Program-made: the position numbers and the translations under genes
The notes under the pieces: generated by a model
What the model was told of the DNA's origin: nothing
Database searches by the model: none
What the model saw: the letters and a program-made list of their open reading frames with translations, nothing else
DNA from: Rhodothermales bacterium
GTDB taxonomy: Bacteria; Bacteroidota; Rhodothermia; Rhodothermales; VXPQ01
Assembly (NCBI GenBank): GCA_022825385.1
Contig: JAJDWX010000017.1
Span: forward strand, 1 to 58,827
Length of the DNA stretch: 58,827 nucleotides
Direction: 5' to 3'
Shown: in pieces, positions 21,493 through 31,287 of the stretch
How the letters are laid out: each line of letters opens with the position of its first letter
How positions within the stretch are numbered: the stretch's first letter is position 1

Positions 21493-23022
21493 ATGCTTAC
21501 CCTGTTTGATTACGTAGTGATCGTTTTATACCTCGCGGGCGTCGTTGCGTTTGGCGTCAAGGCTGGAGGACGGCAACGAAGCACCGCGGATTATTTTCTG
21601 GGGAACCGCGATTTGCCCTGGTGGGCCGTCTGCTTTTCGGTGGTGGCTACCGAAACGAGTACGCTGACCGTGATCGGCATTCCGGCGGTGGCGTACGGCG
21701 GCAGCCTGACGTTTTTGCAACTCACGCTTGGCTACCTGCTTGGCAGGATCGCCGTTTCGATCTTTTTTCTTCCAAAGTATTTTCAGGGCGAACTCACCAC
21801 GGCCTACGCCTTGCTCGGGCAGCGGTACGGGGACGCGATGCGGAGCGCGGCTTCGGGGACGTTCCTTCTTACGCGCCTGCTTGCGGACGGCGTCCGCCTG
21901 TTCGCCACGGCCATCCCGCTGAAGGTCATTGCGGCGACGGCGGGGCTGGATATATCCTACGCGGCGATTATCGCCGTTATTTCCCTGCTGACCATTGCCT
22001 ATACCCTGATCGGGGGCATCAAGGCGGTCGTATGGATGGACGTCGTGCAGATGGCGGTGTACCTTGGCGGCGCGGCGGCGGCGGTCGTCATTCTGCTTGG
22101 GCAAGCCCCCGACGGCTGGTGGGCGCAGGCGGCCGAAGCGGGCAAGACGCAGGTATTGAATTTTGCCGCCGGGGGGTCGTTCTCCGGCTGGATCACGTCT
22201 CCCTACGCTTTTGCGACGGCGGTGGCGGGCGGGGCGGTGTTTTCCATGGCCTCGCACGGCACGGACCAGCTCATCGTACAGCGCCTGCTTGCATGCCGGA
22301 ACGTGGGGGACAGCAAGAAGGCGCTTATCGGGTCCTCCTTCGTGGTTTTCTTCCAGTTCGCCCTTTTTCTGCTGGTGGGGTTGTTGCTCTGGAGCCACTA
22401 TGGCGGGGCGTCCGTAGCGGACCTGGGCCTTTCGCGGGGCGACGAGATTTTCCCGAAATTCATTATCGAAGGGCTGCCTCCGGGCCTGTCCGGCTTGCTG
22501 TTGGCCGGGATTGTGGCGGCGGCCATGAGCACGCTGTCGTCGTCGCTCAATTCCCTTGCCTCGTCTTCCCTGTTCGATTTGTTCGAACGCATTCGGGGCA
22601 AGGCTACGCCGCCGGAGCGCTCCCTGTTCGTATCCCGGCTGTTTACGGTTTTCTGGGGTCTGGTATTTATTTTCTTCGCCACGCTTTTCGAGAACCGGGA
22701 CAATCCGGTCGTCGAACTCGGGCTGGCGATCGCTTCGTTCACGTACGGCGGGTTGCTTGGGGTTTTCCTGCTGGGCCTGTGCAACAAGGCGTCGAACCAG
22801 ACGGACGCGGTGGTTTCGTTTGCGGTTACGGTCGTCGTCATGGCCTTTGTGATTTTTTCCGTCTGGCATCACCCGGAAACGGGCTGGCTCGTTTCGTTCA
22901 TGCCCGGCGACGAGTTGATCGCCCGGGAAGGCCTTCGCGCCATAGCCTGGCCGTGGTATACGACGATCGGAGCGGGTCTTTGCCTTGTTTTGGGATCCCT
23001 GCTTTCCTTGCGGCATAGATAA
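21493..23022 (+). CDS. Sodium:solute symporter (SSS family)
   Basis: 509-residue inner-membrane transporter with about 13 hydrophobic helices. The family signature region is present: ADYFLGNRDLPWWAVCFSVVATETSTLTVIGIP near the N-terminus and GLLLAGIVAAAMSTLSSSLNSLASSSLFDLF in the second half, where the Ser/Thr residues form the Na+2 site. It probably imports a sugar, amino acid or carboxylate with Na+. The substrate cannot be named from the sequence. It is compactly placed between ligA and the PgpH-like gene. Confidence 0.9.
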   Translation: MLTLFDYVVIVLYLAGVVAFGVKAGGRQRSTADYFLGNRDLPWWAVCFSVVATETSTLTVIGIPAVAYGGSLTFLQLTLGYLLGRIAVSIFFLPKYFQGELTTAYALLGQRYGDAMRSAASGTFLLTRLLADGVRLFATAIPLKVIAATAGLDISYAAIIAVISLLTIAYTLIGGIKAVVWMDVVQMAVYLGGAAAAVVILLGQAPDGWWAQAAEAGKTQVLNFAAGGSFSGWITSPYAFATAVAGGAVFSMASHGTDQLIVQRLLACRNVGDSKKALIGSSFVVFFQFALFLLVGLLLWSHYGGASVADLGLSRGDEIFPKFIIEGLPPGLSGLLLAGIVAAAMSTLSSSLNSLASSSLFDLFERIRGKATPPERSLFVSRLFTVFWGLVFIFFATLFENRDNPVVELGLAIASFTYGGLLGVFLLGLCNKASNQTDAVVSFAVTVVVMAFVIFSVWHHPETGWLVSFMPGDELIAREGLRAIAWPWYTTIGAGLCLVLGSLLSLRHR

Positions 23023-23117
23023 CCGTTCTGCCTGCCTGACGGGGGCGCGCCTGCGCGCTTTCCCGGATCGGGCGACCAGAATTCATTTGCCGCAAATCTG
23101 TCCCCGGACGGTCCCTT

Positions 23118-25538
23118 ATGAAACGATTGCGCGTCGCTGGCCTCTGGAAGAGGAAGCCCCGTCCTGTGGGGACCCGACTTGAAAAGGGTCTGGCGACCGA
23201 GGGAGCGCCCGGACAATCCGGCTGGCTGTACGCCGGCGGCGTGTTGCTTGCGCTCGTTTTGCTGACGCTGGCCGCCTTTCCCCGGAGCAACGTCTACCAG
23301 TACACGGTGGAGATCGGGGACGAGTGGCATGCGGAGGCGCTGGTGGCTTCCTTCGATTTTCCCATCTACAAGTCGGAGGAGGAACTGGAAGCGGAACGGG
23401 GGGCGTTGCGGGCAAATACGCCGCCGTATTTTCGCGTGGCGGCGGACGCGCAACAGGTTATGGAGGCGCGTCGGGATACGTTGATTCGGCATCTGGACGA
23501 GGCGTTCGCGGCCTGGCGCGCGTATCGCATCCATCGCCTTGCGGGCGAGACAGAGGAAGCGGAGGCCGACTCGCTTGCGTATCTGGACTTGCGCCGGATG
23601 GTCCGTCTCGCCATTACGGAGGGGCAGTGGCGCTTGCTTGCCAACCTTCGCGCGGACCGCTTGCCTGGCGCGCCGGACGGGGCCTCGCCTGTTTTGCCCG
23701 GAGCGAACGCCGCTCGCCCGGAAGCCTACTTGCTGAACGAGGCCTGGAGTATTGCTTCGCAGCTCCTTGTGGTGGGCGTGACGGATGTTGCGCGAGACAG
23801 CGTCTTGTCCGACCGGATCGTGATCAGGGACGAGGCGAACCGGACGGAAACCGTTCGGGACCGGGACAATATCTATGGCCTCGACGAGGCGTACGCATTC
23901 GCCGAAGACCGCTTCCGCGAGCACGAAGACAGCCTTGCGGTCGCCATGGGCGGCGCTTTTTTTCGGGCGATTTTCACGCCTTCCCATACGTACCTGCGGG
24001 GAGAAACCATACGCGAATTGCGCCGCCTCGAACAGCGCATTTCCCCGGTCCAGGGGCGGTTCGCGGCGGGCGAAACGATCATCGAGCAAGGCGGGCGCGT
24101 AACGGAGGATGTGTACGCCCAGCTGGTTTCGTACGAACGCGCATGGCAGGAGCGGGGCGGAGAAAACATTCTGTGGCGCGTACTTCTTGGACAGTTTCTC
24201 GTTATTCTGTCCGCCTGTTTTCTCTTTTTTCTGTATTTGTACCTTTTGCGGCGGTCTATTTTTTCGAGCAAACGGAGTCTGTTGCTGCTGGCCGCGCTGT
24301 TCGCTGTCGTGATCGTTGTTTTCGCTATGGTGGTTCGCGTCGAATCCCTGCGCATGTACATTGTCCCGGTGGCCATTGTCCCGGTGCTCGTAACGGTGAT
24401 TTTCGATTCGCGCGTCGGCATTTTTGCGGCGTTGACGCTGGCGCTGCTGGGCGGGCAGTTATTGCATTACAATTTCGAATTTACGTTTGCGACGTTTCTG
24501 GCGTCCGCGCTGGGGGTGTTCAGCGTGCGGGACCTGCGCAACCGGCAGCAATTCTTCTTCAGCGCGGGCATGGTTTTCCTTGGGTATCTCGTGGCGCTTT
24601 CGGGCACGGCGATCTTGTTCGGAGAACCCTGGCAGGTGTTTTTCGCGGATATGCTTCCCGCAAGCATCAGCGCCTTTTTCCTGTTGCTGGCCTACCCGCT
24701 ATTGTGGATTGCGGAGCGCGCTTTCGGCGTCGCCACGGACCTGGCGCTGGTCGAACTGTCGGACATGAACAACCCGCTTCTGAAGCAACTGTCGCTGGAG
24801 GCTCCCGGTACGTTCAACCATACGCTTCAGGTCGCGAACCTTGCCGAAGCGGCGGCGGACGCCGTCGGGGCGAATACGTTGCTGGTGCGCGTCGGCGCGC
24901 TGTACCACGACATAGGCAAACTGGCCAAGCCCAACTATTTCGTGGAGAATCAGCGTTCGGGCGCGAACCCGCACGACGACCTGAAGCCGCAAATGAGCGC
25001 CCTGATCATTGCCTCCCACGTGAAGGAGGGACTGGAGAAAGGCAAAGAGCGCAATATACCGAACCGGGTGCTGGATTTCATCGCCATGCACCATGGCTCC
25101 TCCCGGATAGATTTTTTTTATCGGCAGGCGCTGGCGCAGCGCAAGAAAGGCGACCCGGAGATTCTTGAATCCGAATTTCGGTACCAGGGGCCGCCGCCCA
25201 ATACAAAGGAGACGGGCATTCTCATGCTGGCGGATTCGGTGGAGGCGGCCAGCCGCAGCCTGAGCGACCCCTCGCACCGGCGTCTGGAATCGCTGATCGA
25301 GGAGATTGTGGCGGACCGCCTTGCGGACGGGCAGCTGGACGACACGGATTTGACGTTCCGCGATTTGTCCCGCATCAAGCGCACCTTTTTGTCGATCCTG
25401 CTTGGCATTCACCACATCCGGATCAAGTATCCCGGCCAGGAGGAAGAGCCTGCGCTCCTGCCTCCCGCAAAAGAGGACCTTGCGCCGGGCGCCATCGACG
25501 CCGACGACGAGGCGTCCGGGCCGCCGGACGGGGGATAG
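23118..25538 (+). CDS. PgpH-like 7TM receptor with HD phosphohydrolase domain
   Basis: 806 residues. One N-terminal membrane helix (about 35-55) is followed by a large extracytoplasmic 7TMR-HDED-type domain (60-340), seven transmembrane helices (about 350-540) and a cytoplasmic HD domain. The HD residues are seen in APGTFNHTLQVANLAE (about 566-580) and VGALYHDIGKLAKPNYF (HD at about 597). Later HMHH-like elements AMHHGSSRIDFFY and ILMLADSVEAASRS complete the metal site. Characterised relatives (Listeria PgpH) hydrolyse cyclic di-AMP. No diadenylate cyclase is present in the window, so the nucleotide is inferred from the family. Confidence 0.9.
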   Translation: MKRLRVAGLWKRKPRPVGTRLEKGLATEGAPGQSGWLYAGGVLLALVLLTLAAFPRSNVYQYTVEIGDEWHAEALVASFDFPIYKSEEELEAERGALRANTPPYFRVAADAQQVMEARRDTLIRHLDEAFAAWRAYRIHRLAGETEEAEADSLAYLDLRRMVRLAITEGQWRLLANLRADRLPGAPDGASPVLPGANAARPEAYLLNEAWSIASQLLVVGVTDVARDSVLSDRIVIRDEANRTETVRDRDNIYGLDEAYAFAEDRFREHEDSLAVAMGGAFFRAIFTPSHTYLRGETIRELRRLEQRISPVQGRFAAGETIIEQGGRVTEDVYAQLVSYERAWQERGGENILWRVLLGQFLVILSACFLFFLYLYLLRRSIFSSKRSLLLLAALFAVVIVVFAMVVRVESLRMYIVPVAIVPVLVTVIFDSRVGIFAALTLALLGGQLLHYNFEFTFATFLASALGVFSVRDLRNRQQFFFSAGMVFLGYLVALSGTAILFGEPWQVFFADMLPASISAFFLLLAYPLLWIAERAFGVATDLALVELSDMNNPLLKQLSLEAPGTFNHTLQVANLAEAAADAVGANTLLVRVGALYHDIGKLAKPNYFVENQRSGANPHDDLKPQMSALIIASHVKEGLEKGKERNIPNRVLDFIAMHHGSSRIDFFYRQALAQRKKGDPEILESEFRYQGPPPNTKETGILMLADSVEAASRSLSDPSHRRLESLIEEIVADRLADGQLDDTDLTFRDLSRIKRTFLSILLGIHHIRIKYPGQEEEPALLPPAKEDLAPGAIDADDEASGPPDGG

Positions 25539-25580
25539 GGATTTTCCGGATCCGGCGATCCGCCTGACTTGCCGAGCGGG

Positions 25581-26591
25581 TTACGCCGCGCCGCGCTCGT
25601 CTTCGAGCAGCCGGTCTATGATATCGACGGGGGTTACGCCGTCGGCTTCCGCGTTGAAATTCGTAACGATCCGGTGACGCAGCACGGGGACCGCGATGCG
25701 CCGCACGTCGTCTACGAGCGGCGACAGGCGTCCGTCGAGCGCAGCAAGCGCCTTGGCGCCGAGGATAAGGTACTGCGAGGCCCGCGGACCGGCCCCGTAA
25801 TTAAGGTACTTCGTAACGAAATCCGGCGCGCCGTCTCGTCCCGGGCGCGTCCGTCCGGTAAGCCGGACTGCGTACTCGATCACATTGTCCGCCGCGGGGA
25901 GTTGCCGTATGAAGCGCTGAAATTCCCGAATTTCCCGAGCGTGCATGACCGGTTGCACGTCGGCGATACGCGCGCTGGTCGTGTTGCGGACCACCTTCAC
26001 TTCTTCCTCGAACGTCGGATAATCCAGCCACAGGTTCAGCATGAACCGGTCCAGTTGCGCCTCGGGCAGGGGGTAGGTGCCTTCCTGTTCGATGGGGTTT
26101 TGCGTGGCCAGCACGAAGAAAGGTTCGTCCAGCAGCAAGGTTTCTCCGCCGGCGGTTACGTGGTGCTCCTGCATGGCTTCGAGCAGCGCCGCTTGCGTTT
26201 TCGGCGGCGTTCGGTTGATTTCGTCCGCCAGCACGACATGGGCGAAGATGGGGCCTCGCGCGAACCTGAACGATCGGCGGCCCGTAGAGACGTCTTCTTC
26301 GATGATTTCCGTCCCCGTGATGTCGCCGGGCATCAGGTCCGGCGTAAACTGGATGCGGCTGAACTTGAGGCTCGTGGCCTGGGCAATGGTCCGGATAAGC
26401 AGGGTTTTCGCCAGGCCCGGCACGCCGATCAGCAGTACGTGCCCCTGCGCGAGAAATCCCGTGAACAGATGGAGAATAACCTCGTTTTGCCCCACGATAA
26501 CCTTTTCGACTTCCGAACGAAGGCGGCCGTAGGCGCCGTGGAGCGCTTCGAGGGTCTCGGAGAATTGCGGATGCTGCGGGTCGGGCGGCAT
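25581..26591 (-). CDS. MoxR family AAA+ ATPase
   Basis: 336 residues. P-loop GVPGLAKT (about 56-63), Walker B VVLADEINRTPPKTQAALLEAM, sensor 1 region FVLATQNPIEQEGTYPLPEAQLDRF, and the family's C-terminal lid. MoxR ATPases act as chaperones that assemble or activate metal-containing or VWA-domain proteins, and in Bacteroidota they usually precede DUF58/VWA genes. No such partner is adjacent: the gene is last in a minus-strand run after three peptidyl-prolyl isomerase genes, 51 bp downstream of the nearest one. It converges with the PgpH-like gene. Confidence 0.93.
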   Translation of the reverse strand: MPPDPQHPQFSETLEALHGAYGRLRSEVEKVIVGQNEVILHLFTGFLAQGHVLLIGVPGLAKTLLIRTIAQATSLKFSRIQFTPDLMPGDITGTEIIEEDVSTGRRSFRFARGPIFAHVVLADEINRTPPKTQAALLEAMQEHHVTAGGETLLLDEPFFVLATQNPIEQEGTYPLPEAQLDRFMLNLWLDYPTFEEEVKVVRNTTSARIADVQPVMHAREIREFQRFIRQLPAADNVIEYAVRLTGRTRPGRDGAPDFVTKYLNYGAGPRASQYLILGAKALAALDGRLSPLVDDVRRIAVPVLRHRIVTNFNAEADGVTPVDIIDRLLEDERGAA

Positions 26592-26642
26592 GAAAGAGGG
26601 GAGAATGCGGTAGAAAGTAAGGGGAACGCCGGGACCGTCGCG

Positions 26643-28019
26643 TTACCGTTCGGCCATCTGGACCGTTCGGGCCTTGCCGCGCAGGTCTATGTAGATTTCC
26701 TCCCGGAGCGTATCGATGTAGTCCTGCATCCATTGCGCGCGTTTTTCCTGAAGCGCGAACTCCTCGATGCGTTCGTAATCCGTTTCAAGGCTTACCGTAT
26801 GCTCTTCCTGGGAAAAGACCAGTTGCACGATGTGGTAGGCTTGCCGGGGGGTTTCCAGTTGCACGGGCGTGGGCAGGCTGATTTCTCCAACGCGCATGGT
26901 GTCCAGGGTGGCCAGCCAGAGCGGGCCGAGATTTTCCCGGACCAGGTCGCGTTCTCCGCTGCGCGGATCGACGACCCGCCCGCCCAGCTGCGCCGTGGAT
27001 TCTTCCTGGGAATGCTGCTTGGCGAGGCGTTCGAAGGGAACGTCGAGATGCAGCGCCGAATCCCGCACGGCGGTCAGGAAGGCAATGGTTTCCGAGGGGT
27101 CTATTTCGCTGTCGTCGATGCGAATCAGGATGTGGTTGAAATCAACGATCTCGCCCCGCCGATCATTTACGCGGACAATGTGGTAGCCGAACGGGGATTC
27201 GAACACTTGCGACGTTTCCCCGATCGGATTGCGCGAAGCTACGGCGCCGAATTCCGGGACAAGGTCGCTCAGGGTCGTATTGTCTATGCGTCCGCCCACG
27301 CTGGCCGATCCCGGGTCTTCGGAAAACCGCCGCGCCATGTCCTCGAACGCGCCCGCCCCCGTTACGACGGAGTCGCGAATGGCCGTAATGATTTCGCGGG
27401 CTTCCTCTCGGGCTTCTTCCGTGAGGTCGGGAAAGCGCACGATGTGGTTCAGCCGCACCACATGCGGAATGACCGGCAACGAATCCGCGGCGAACCGACG
27501 AAACCATTCCTCGGATTCCGTGGGCGTGATGCGAATGTTCTGGATTTTGGATTGCCTCAGTTGATCCGCGAGCAACTGATCGCGCAGTTCGTCCCGCAGG
27601 TCCGCCCGGATGCGCACGATGCTTCGCCCGTACAATTCTTCCAGCCTTTCTTCGCTGCCCACCTGGGACGCCATGAATTCGATGCGCTGGTCCAGCGCCT
27701 GATCGACCTGTTCTTCCTGTACCGTAATGTTGGTGTCGCGGCGGGCGGCCACTTTCAGGACTTCCTGTCCGATCAACTCGTTCAGGGCGTCCATCCACAG
27801 GACTTCGGAATAGGGGACGCGCTGTTGTTGCAGATAATTCGCCACGATGGCGTCCACCTCGGATTTGAGCACGATCTGGTCGCTGACGACGGCGACAATC
27901 TCGTCGACCACGTCGTCCTGCGCATGGGCCGCCGGGAGGGTCCAGGGAGCGAGCGCCGCCCAGACAAGAACAAGCGCGGCGCGCAGGCGCGCGGCGGGTT
28001 TCATCGAGTGCAAAGACAT
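26643..28019 (-). CDS. SurA-like periplasmic peptidyl-prolyl isomerase
   Basis: 458 residues. Signal peptide to about residue 34 (ALAPWTLPAAHAQ), SurA N-terminal chaperone domain (DEIVAVVSDQIVLKSEVD ...), then two parvulin (PpiC) domains. The first, from about residue 180, contains HVVRLNHIVRF ... RRFSEDPGSASVGGRIDN ... SPFGYHIVRVNDRRG; the second contains FNHILIRID ... and QHSQEESTAQLGGRV. This is the domain order of SurA, which escorts outer-membrane proteins through the periplasm. It is the third of three consecutive isomerase genes and ends 51 bp before moxR. Confidence 0.88.
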   Translation of the reverse strand: MSLHSMKPAARLRAALVLVWAALAPWTLPAAHAQDDVVDEIVAVVSDQIVLKSEVDAIVANYLQQQRVPYSEVLWMDALNELIGQEVLKVAARRDTNITVQEEQVDQALDQRIEFMASQVGSEERLEELYGRSIVRIRADLRDELRDQLLADQLRQSKIQNIRITPTESEEWFRRFAADSLPVIPHVVRLNHIVRFPDLTEEAREEAREIITAIRDSVVTGAGAFEDMARRFSEDPGSASVGGRIDNTTLSDLVPEFGAVASRNPIGETSQVFESPFGYHIVRVNDRRGEIVDFNHILIRIDDSEIDPSETIAFLTAVRDSALHLDVPFERLAKQHSQEESTAQLGGRVVDPRSGERDLVRENLGPLWLATLDTMRVGEISLPTPVQLETPRQAYHIVQLVFSQEEHTVSLETDYERIEEFALQEKRAQWMQDYIDTLREEIYIDLRGKARTVQMAER

Positions 28020-28087
28020 GAAGCGTGCAAAGCCGTGAATGCGCGGGGAATCGGGAACGACAAAGAAACGCCGCGCCGTACGAGATA

Positions 28088-28984
28088 TTATGGACTATCG
28101 AGCGCTTCGCGTGCGAGGGCCTCATTGGTCAAGCGTTGAACCAGACGGGCATACAACTGTTTCCGGTTCTGGAGCATGATCTGGCGCGCCAGTTCGGGTT
28201 GGATCCATTCCTGTTCCGGGATGCTGCCCGTCGGGATGCGCTGCGCCATTTGCAGCACATGGTAGGCGGAATCGCTTTCTATGACCGCGGCGGTTCGTTC
28301 GTTGCCCAGGTTGGCCAGCGCTTGCCGAATGAGGGGCTGGTTGCCGAAGAGGCGGCTTTCCGGGTAATGGTCGTATGCGGAAATGCGCGGGTCGGACAGC
28401 GTGTCGGGGGCGGACGGGCTGCTTGCGAGCGCGGCGGTCCAGGCGGCCCATATGGAATCCCGTTCCGCCGCGGGCGCGTTGCGCAGGGCCTGTTGCGCTC
28501 GCCGGGCTTCCGCCGCCGTCGGCGCGCGCAGGTAGCGAATCCGTACGAACGGTTCGCGCAGCCGGAGTTGCTCCTTGTGTTGTTCGAAATAGGCCCGCAT
28601 TTCTTCCGCGGCGGGCGCCGCCGTGTTGTCCCGGTAAAACGACTCGACGAGCGCGTTCGCCAGCACGGATCGTTCGCTTTCGTCCAGGCGACGCTGCACT
28701 TCGGGATCTTCCGCCAGCCCCCGCCGCAGCGCCTCTCCGTACAGCAGTTCCGTGGCGAGCCACTGATTCACGATTTGCTGCCGCATTTCTGTCGGGTCCC
28801 CGGTTGCGGCGAGGTTCGTCATGGTGCGCTCGAGGTCTTCCTCGAAGAGGTACCGGTCTTCCACGCGCGCTACGTAGTCCGGCAGCGGCGTTTCTTCCAT
28901 GCAGCCGGCAAGCAGCAACAGGCCGGTTCCCGCGACGCACAAGCGCAGAAACCGCCACCATCCGGACAGGGAGCGCGTTCCCAT
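28088..28984 (-). CDS. PpiC/SurA-N-like lipoprotein
   Basis: 298 residues. The lipoprotein signal ends in LLLLAGC with Cys at about 28. A SurA-N-like helical domain follows (YLFEEDLERTMTNLAATGDPTEMRQQIVNQWLATELLYGEALRRGL), then a C-terminal half that resembles a parvulin domain only weakly. The usual GGxxG and FGYH motifs of active rotamases are not evident, so it may be a pure chaperone. It starts 3 bp after the stop of the larger isomerase gene upstream, so both are surely in one operon. Confidence 0.78.
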   Translation of the reverse strand: MGTRSLSGWWRFLRLCVAGTGLLLLAGCMEETPLPDYVARVEDRYLFEEDLERTMTNLAATGDPTEMRQQIVNQWLATELLYGEALRRGLAEDPEVQRRLDESERSVLANALVESFYRDNTAAPAAEEMRAYFEQHKEQLRLREPFVRIRYLRAPTAAEARRAQQALRNAPAAERDSIWAAWTAALASSPSAPDTLSDPRISAYDHYPESRLFGNQPLIRQALANLGNERTAAVIESDSAYHVLQMAQRIPTGSIPEQEWIQPELARQIMLQNRKQLYARLVQRLTNEALAREALDSP

Positions 28985-28987
28985 GGC

Positions 28988-31069
28988 TTAGGGGGCGGCG
29001 GGCGCCTCGGCAGGTTGCATGGCGGGTGGTTTCTCGCGAAAGGCGTGGACCAGCCGGTCCGGGAAGGTATGCGCGGCGTAGCGCTTTCTGAGGCGGGCCA
29101 GCAAGCGTTTCTCCAGCGTCTGCTGATGCTCGCTGACGATTTGGGTGCGGGCTTCCTCGAAGGTTTTCCCGCGCGCCGGTTCGACGCCGCCATGCGCCAG
29201 CAGGATGCGCCGGTTTCGCAGCGGCAGGACTTCCGTGCGTTCGCCTTCGCTGAGGTCAAGTATGTAGTCGTAGACGGAGCCGGACGAGTCCGCTATGAGC
29301 GTGGTGTCCGCATGCATCGCATACAGCGAGTCCGAGGCGTAGAGCGCATGGATATCCGCTATCGAGGCGCCTGCGTCAAAGCGCGCCGCGGCGTCCTGCA
29401 TCAGGGAATCCGACGTGCTTTGCAGGGAGATGGCCCGAATCCGGTCAGGCCATTGATACGCTTCCGGCTGCATGTCGTAGCGGGCGCGCAGGGCTGCCGA
29501 ATCCTGGTCGGCGGCGGTCCATACGGAATCTTCCATCAGCGCGAACAGCATGAGGCCGTCGCGAAACTCCTGCATGATTTTCGCGAATTCGCCGTCGCGT
29601 TCCTCAAGTCGGGCGGACTCTGCATTCAGGGCGGCCTCCTTGACGAACGACGAAACGAGGTCGCGCACCGTGCTTTCGGTATCGCGGCCGCCGCGGCTGC
29701 CCAGGTTGCCCGCCGCGCTTGCAAGGTCGCCCAGCGTCCAGGTCGAATCGCCCAGCGCGAAGAAGGTATCCGCGAGCGCCGTCGCGGCGAGGCCGCCGTT
29801 CGGCAGGGCGAGGATCGAGTCGGGCGAGATGCCCGCGAAGGCGTTCAGGGCGAGCGCGGTGTCCACCCGGCCCTGCCTGTTTCGGATAATGTCGCGGGCC
29901 AGCGCTTCTTCGGCCCGCGCCATGCGCGGCAATTGACCGGCCAGGGTTTTGAGGTCCTCGTAGGCTTCTTCGTAGGAAGGCAGCGCGCCGCGCTCGATCA
30001 ACTGGATAAGGTGTACGCCGAACTGCGTTTCGACCGGATCGCTCACGTCGCCCGGCTCCGCAAGCGCAAAGGCGGCTTCCTTGAAGGCTTCGGGGATCGG
30101 TCCCGTATAGGCTATGAGTCCGATGTCTCCCCCGCGCCCGGCGGATGCGACGTCTTCGGAATGCGCGCGCGCCAGTTCCGCAAACTCGGCTCCTTCGTCC
30201 AGTTGTTGTTTAAGCGCTTCCACGCGGGCCAGGGCGTTCGTGGAATCCCCCGGCGGTCCCGCAGGACGAATCATAAGGTGCGCTACGCGGATGTCCGCCG
30301 GGGTAGGCTTGCGTTCGTGGACCCTCAGCATATGGTATCCGAATCGCGTACGGAATACCGGAGACAGCCCGCCGACGGGTACCTCGTACGTGAACGATTC
30401 GAAGGGTTCGACGAGGTCTCCGCCCCGGAAAAATCCGAGCCGCCCCCGCGCGCCCCGGTTCCCCGCAGGCGCTTTGGCGGAAGGGTCTTCCGAGTGGCGC
30501 GCGGCAAGGTCTCCGAAATCCGCTCCCGCGAGCGCCGAATCCCGCAGGGCCTGCATCCCGCGGTAGGCTGCAAGGGTGTCTTCCGGGGGGGCGTCCTCGG
30601 CGACGACAAGGAGGATATGGCTTACGTCCGACATTTCCATCCGCCGTTCGTACAGGGTGCGAACGAGGGGATCCACGACTTCCTTTTCCATCAGGAACGG
30701 ACGGGCGAGGCGTACGCGGTAGGCCGCTATCTCGTCAAGAATGTCGGGACGATCATTCAGGCCGGCGTCTTGCGCCGCCAGCACCTTCAGCCGGAAATCG
30801 ACGTATCGCTCAAGGAAATCCCGATGCGAGGCCAGCGAATCGGCGGCGGATTCGTTGCTGTCGCCTGCATGCGGGGCGTAGTTCGCCTCGAATTCGTTCA
30901 GCGTAAGCAATTCGCCGCCAAAAGAGGCGACGACCTCCGGGTCCTCCGCGCCGGGGATCGGGGCCGTCCGGGACAACGATCCGCACGCTGCGGTATACGA
31001 AAGAATGATGAATAATGCGGCTAAAGCGGTTCGAGAACTGAAAAAAAACAGTTTTGTACGGCTCATCAT
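28988..31069 (-). CDS. Large SurA/PpiD-like peptidyl-prolyl isomerase lipoprotein
   Basis: 693 residues. The signal ends in a probable lipobox (SYTAACG). Residues about 40-130 form a chaperone segment. Two parvulin domains follow: MSDVSHILLVV ... DLAARHSEDPSAKAPAGNRGARGRLGFF ... RFGYHMLRVHERK, and IRVAHLMIRPAG ... HSEDVASAGRGGDIGLI ... TQFGVHLIQLIERG. A long C-terminal extension (about 370-693) is mostly helical. Start may be either Met of a MM pair (31069 or 31066). It leads the minus-strand isomerase operon and is divergent from gltX across 218 bp. Confidence 0.87.
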   Translation of the reverse strand: MMSRTKLFFFSSRTALAALFIILSYTAACGSLSRTAPIPGAEDPEVVASFGGELLTLNEFEANYAPHAGDSNESAADSLASHRDFLERYVDFRLKVLAAQDAGLNDRPDILDEIAAYRVRLARPFLMEKEVVDPLVRTLYERRMEMSDVSHILLVVAEDAPPEDTLAAYRGMQALRDSALAGADFGDLAARHSEDPSAKAPAGNRGARGRLGFFRGGDLVEPFESFTYEVPVGGLSPVFRTRFGYHMLRVHERKPTPADIRVAHLMIRPAGPPGDSTNALARVEALKQQLDEGAEFAELARAHSEDVASAGRGGDIGLIAYTGPIPEAFKEAAFALAEPGDVSDPVETQFGVHLIQLIERGALPSYEEAYEDLKTLAGQLPRMARAEEALARDIIRNRQGRVDTALALNAFAGISPDSILALPNGGLAATALADTFFALGDSTWTLGDLASAAGNLGSRGGRDTESTVRDLVSSFVKEAALNAESARLEERDGEFAKIMQEFRDGLMLFALMEDSVWTAADQDSAALRARYDMQPEAYQWPDRIRAISLQSTSDSLMQDAAARFDAGASIADIHALYASDSLYAMHADTTLIADSSGSVYDYILDLSEGERTEVLPLRNRRILLAHGGVEPARGKTFEEARTQIVSEHQQTLEKRLLARLRKRYAAHTFPDRLVHAFREKPPAMQPAEAPAAP

Positions 31070-31287
31070 GCCTGGTTATGCGTAGGTTTTGACGTAGTTG
31101 CGGCTTGTCTTGAAAACAGACCCGCATTGACGCGCATAAGGCGGATGCGGTTCCGCTGTATTTGTCCCGTTGCGCCGGATCAAAGACCCTGCGCGGGCGT
31201 TATCGCTTTCTCTTCCTCGCAACCCGTCGTTTTTTTCTTTTCCCCATCCCAAAAAAGTCGCGGCGCATGCTGCGCAGACGTACGACT

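Noticed and set aside
28025-31015. A 996-codon plus-strand open frame opposite the isomerase genes
   Set aside because: It runs antisense through three genes with clear signal peptides and parvulin motifs, is rich in Arg/Gly/Val, and shows no family motif. It is a high-GC shadow.
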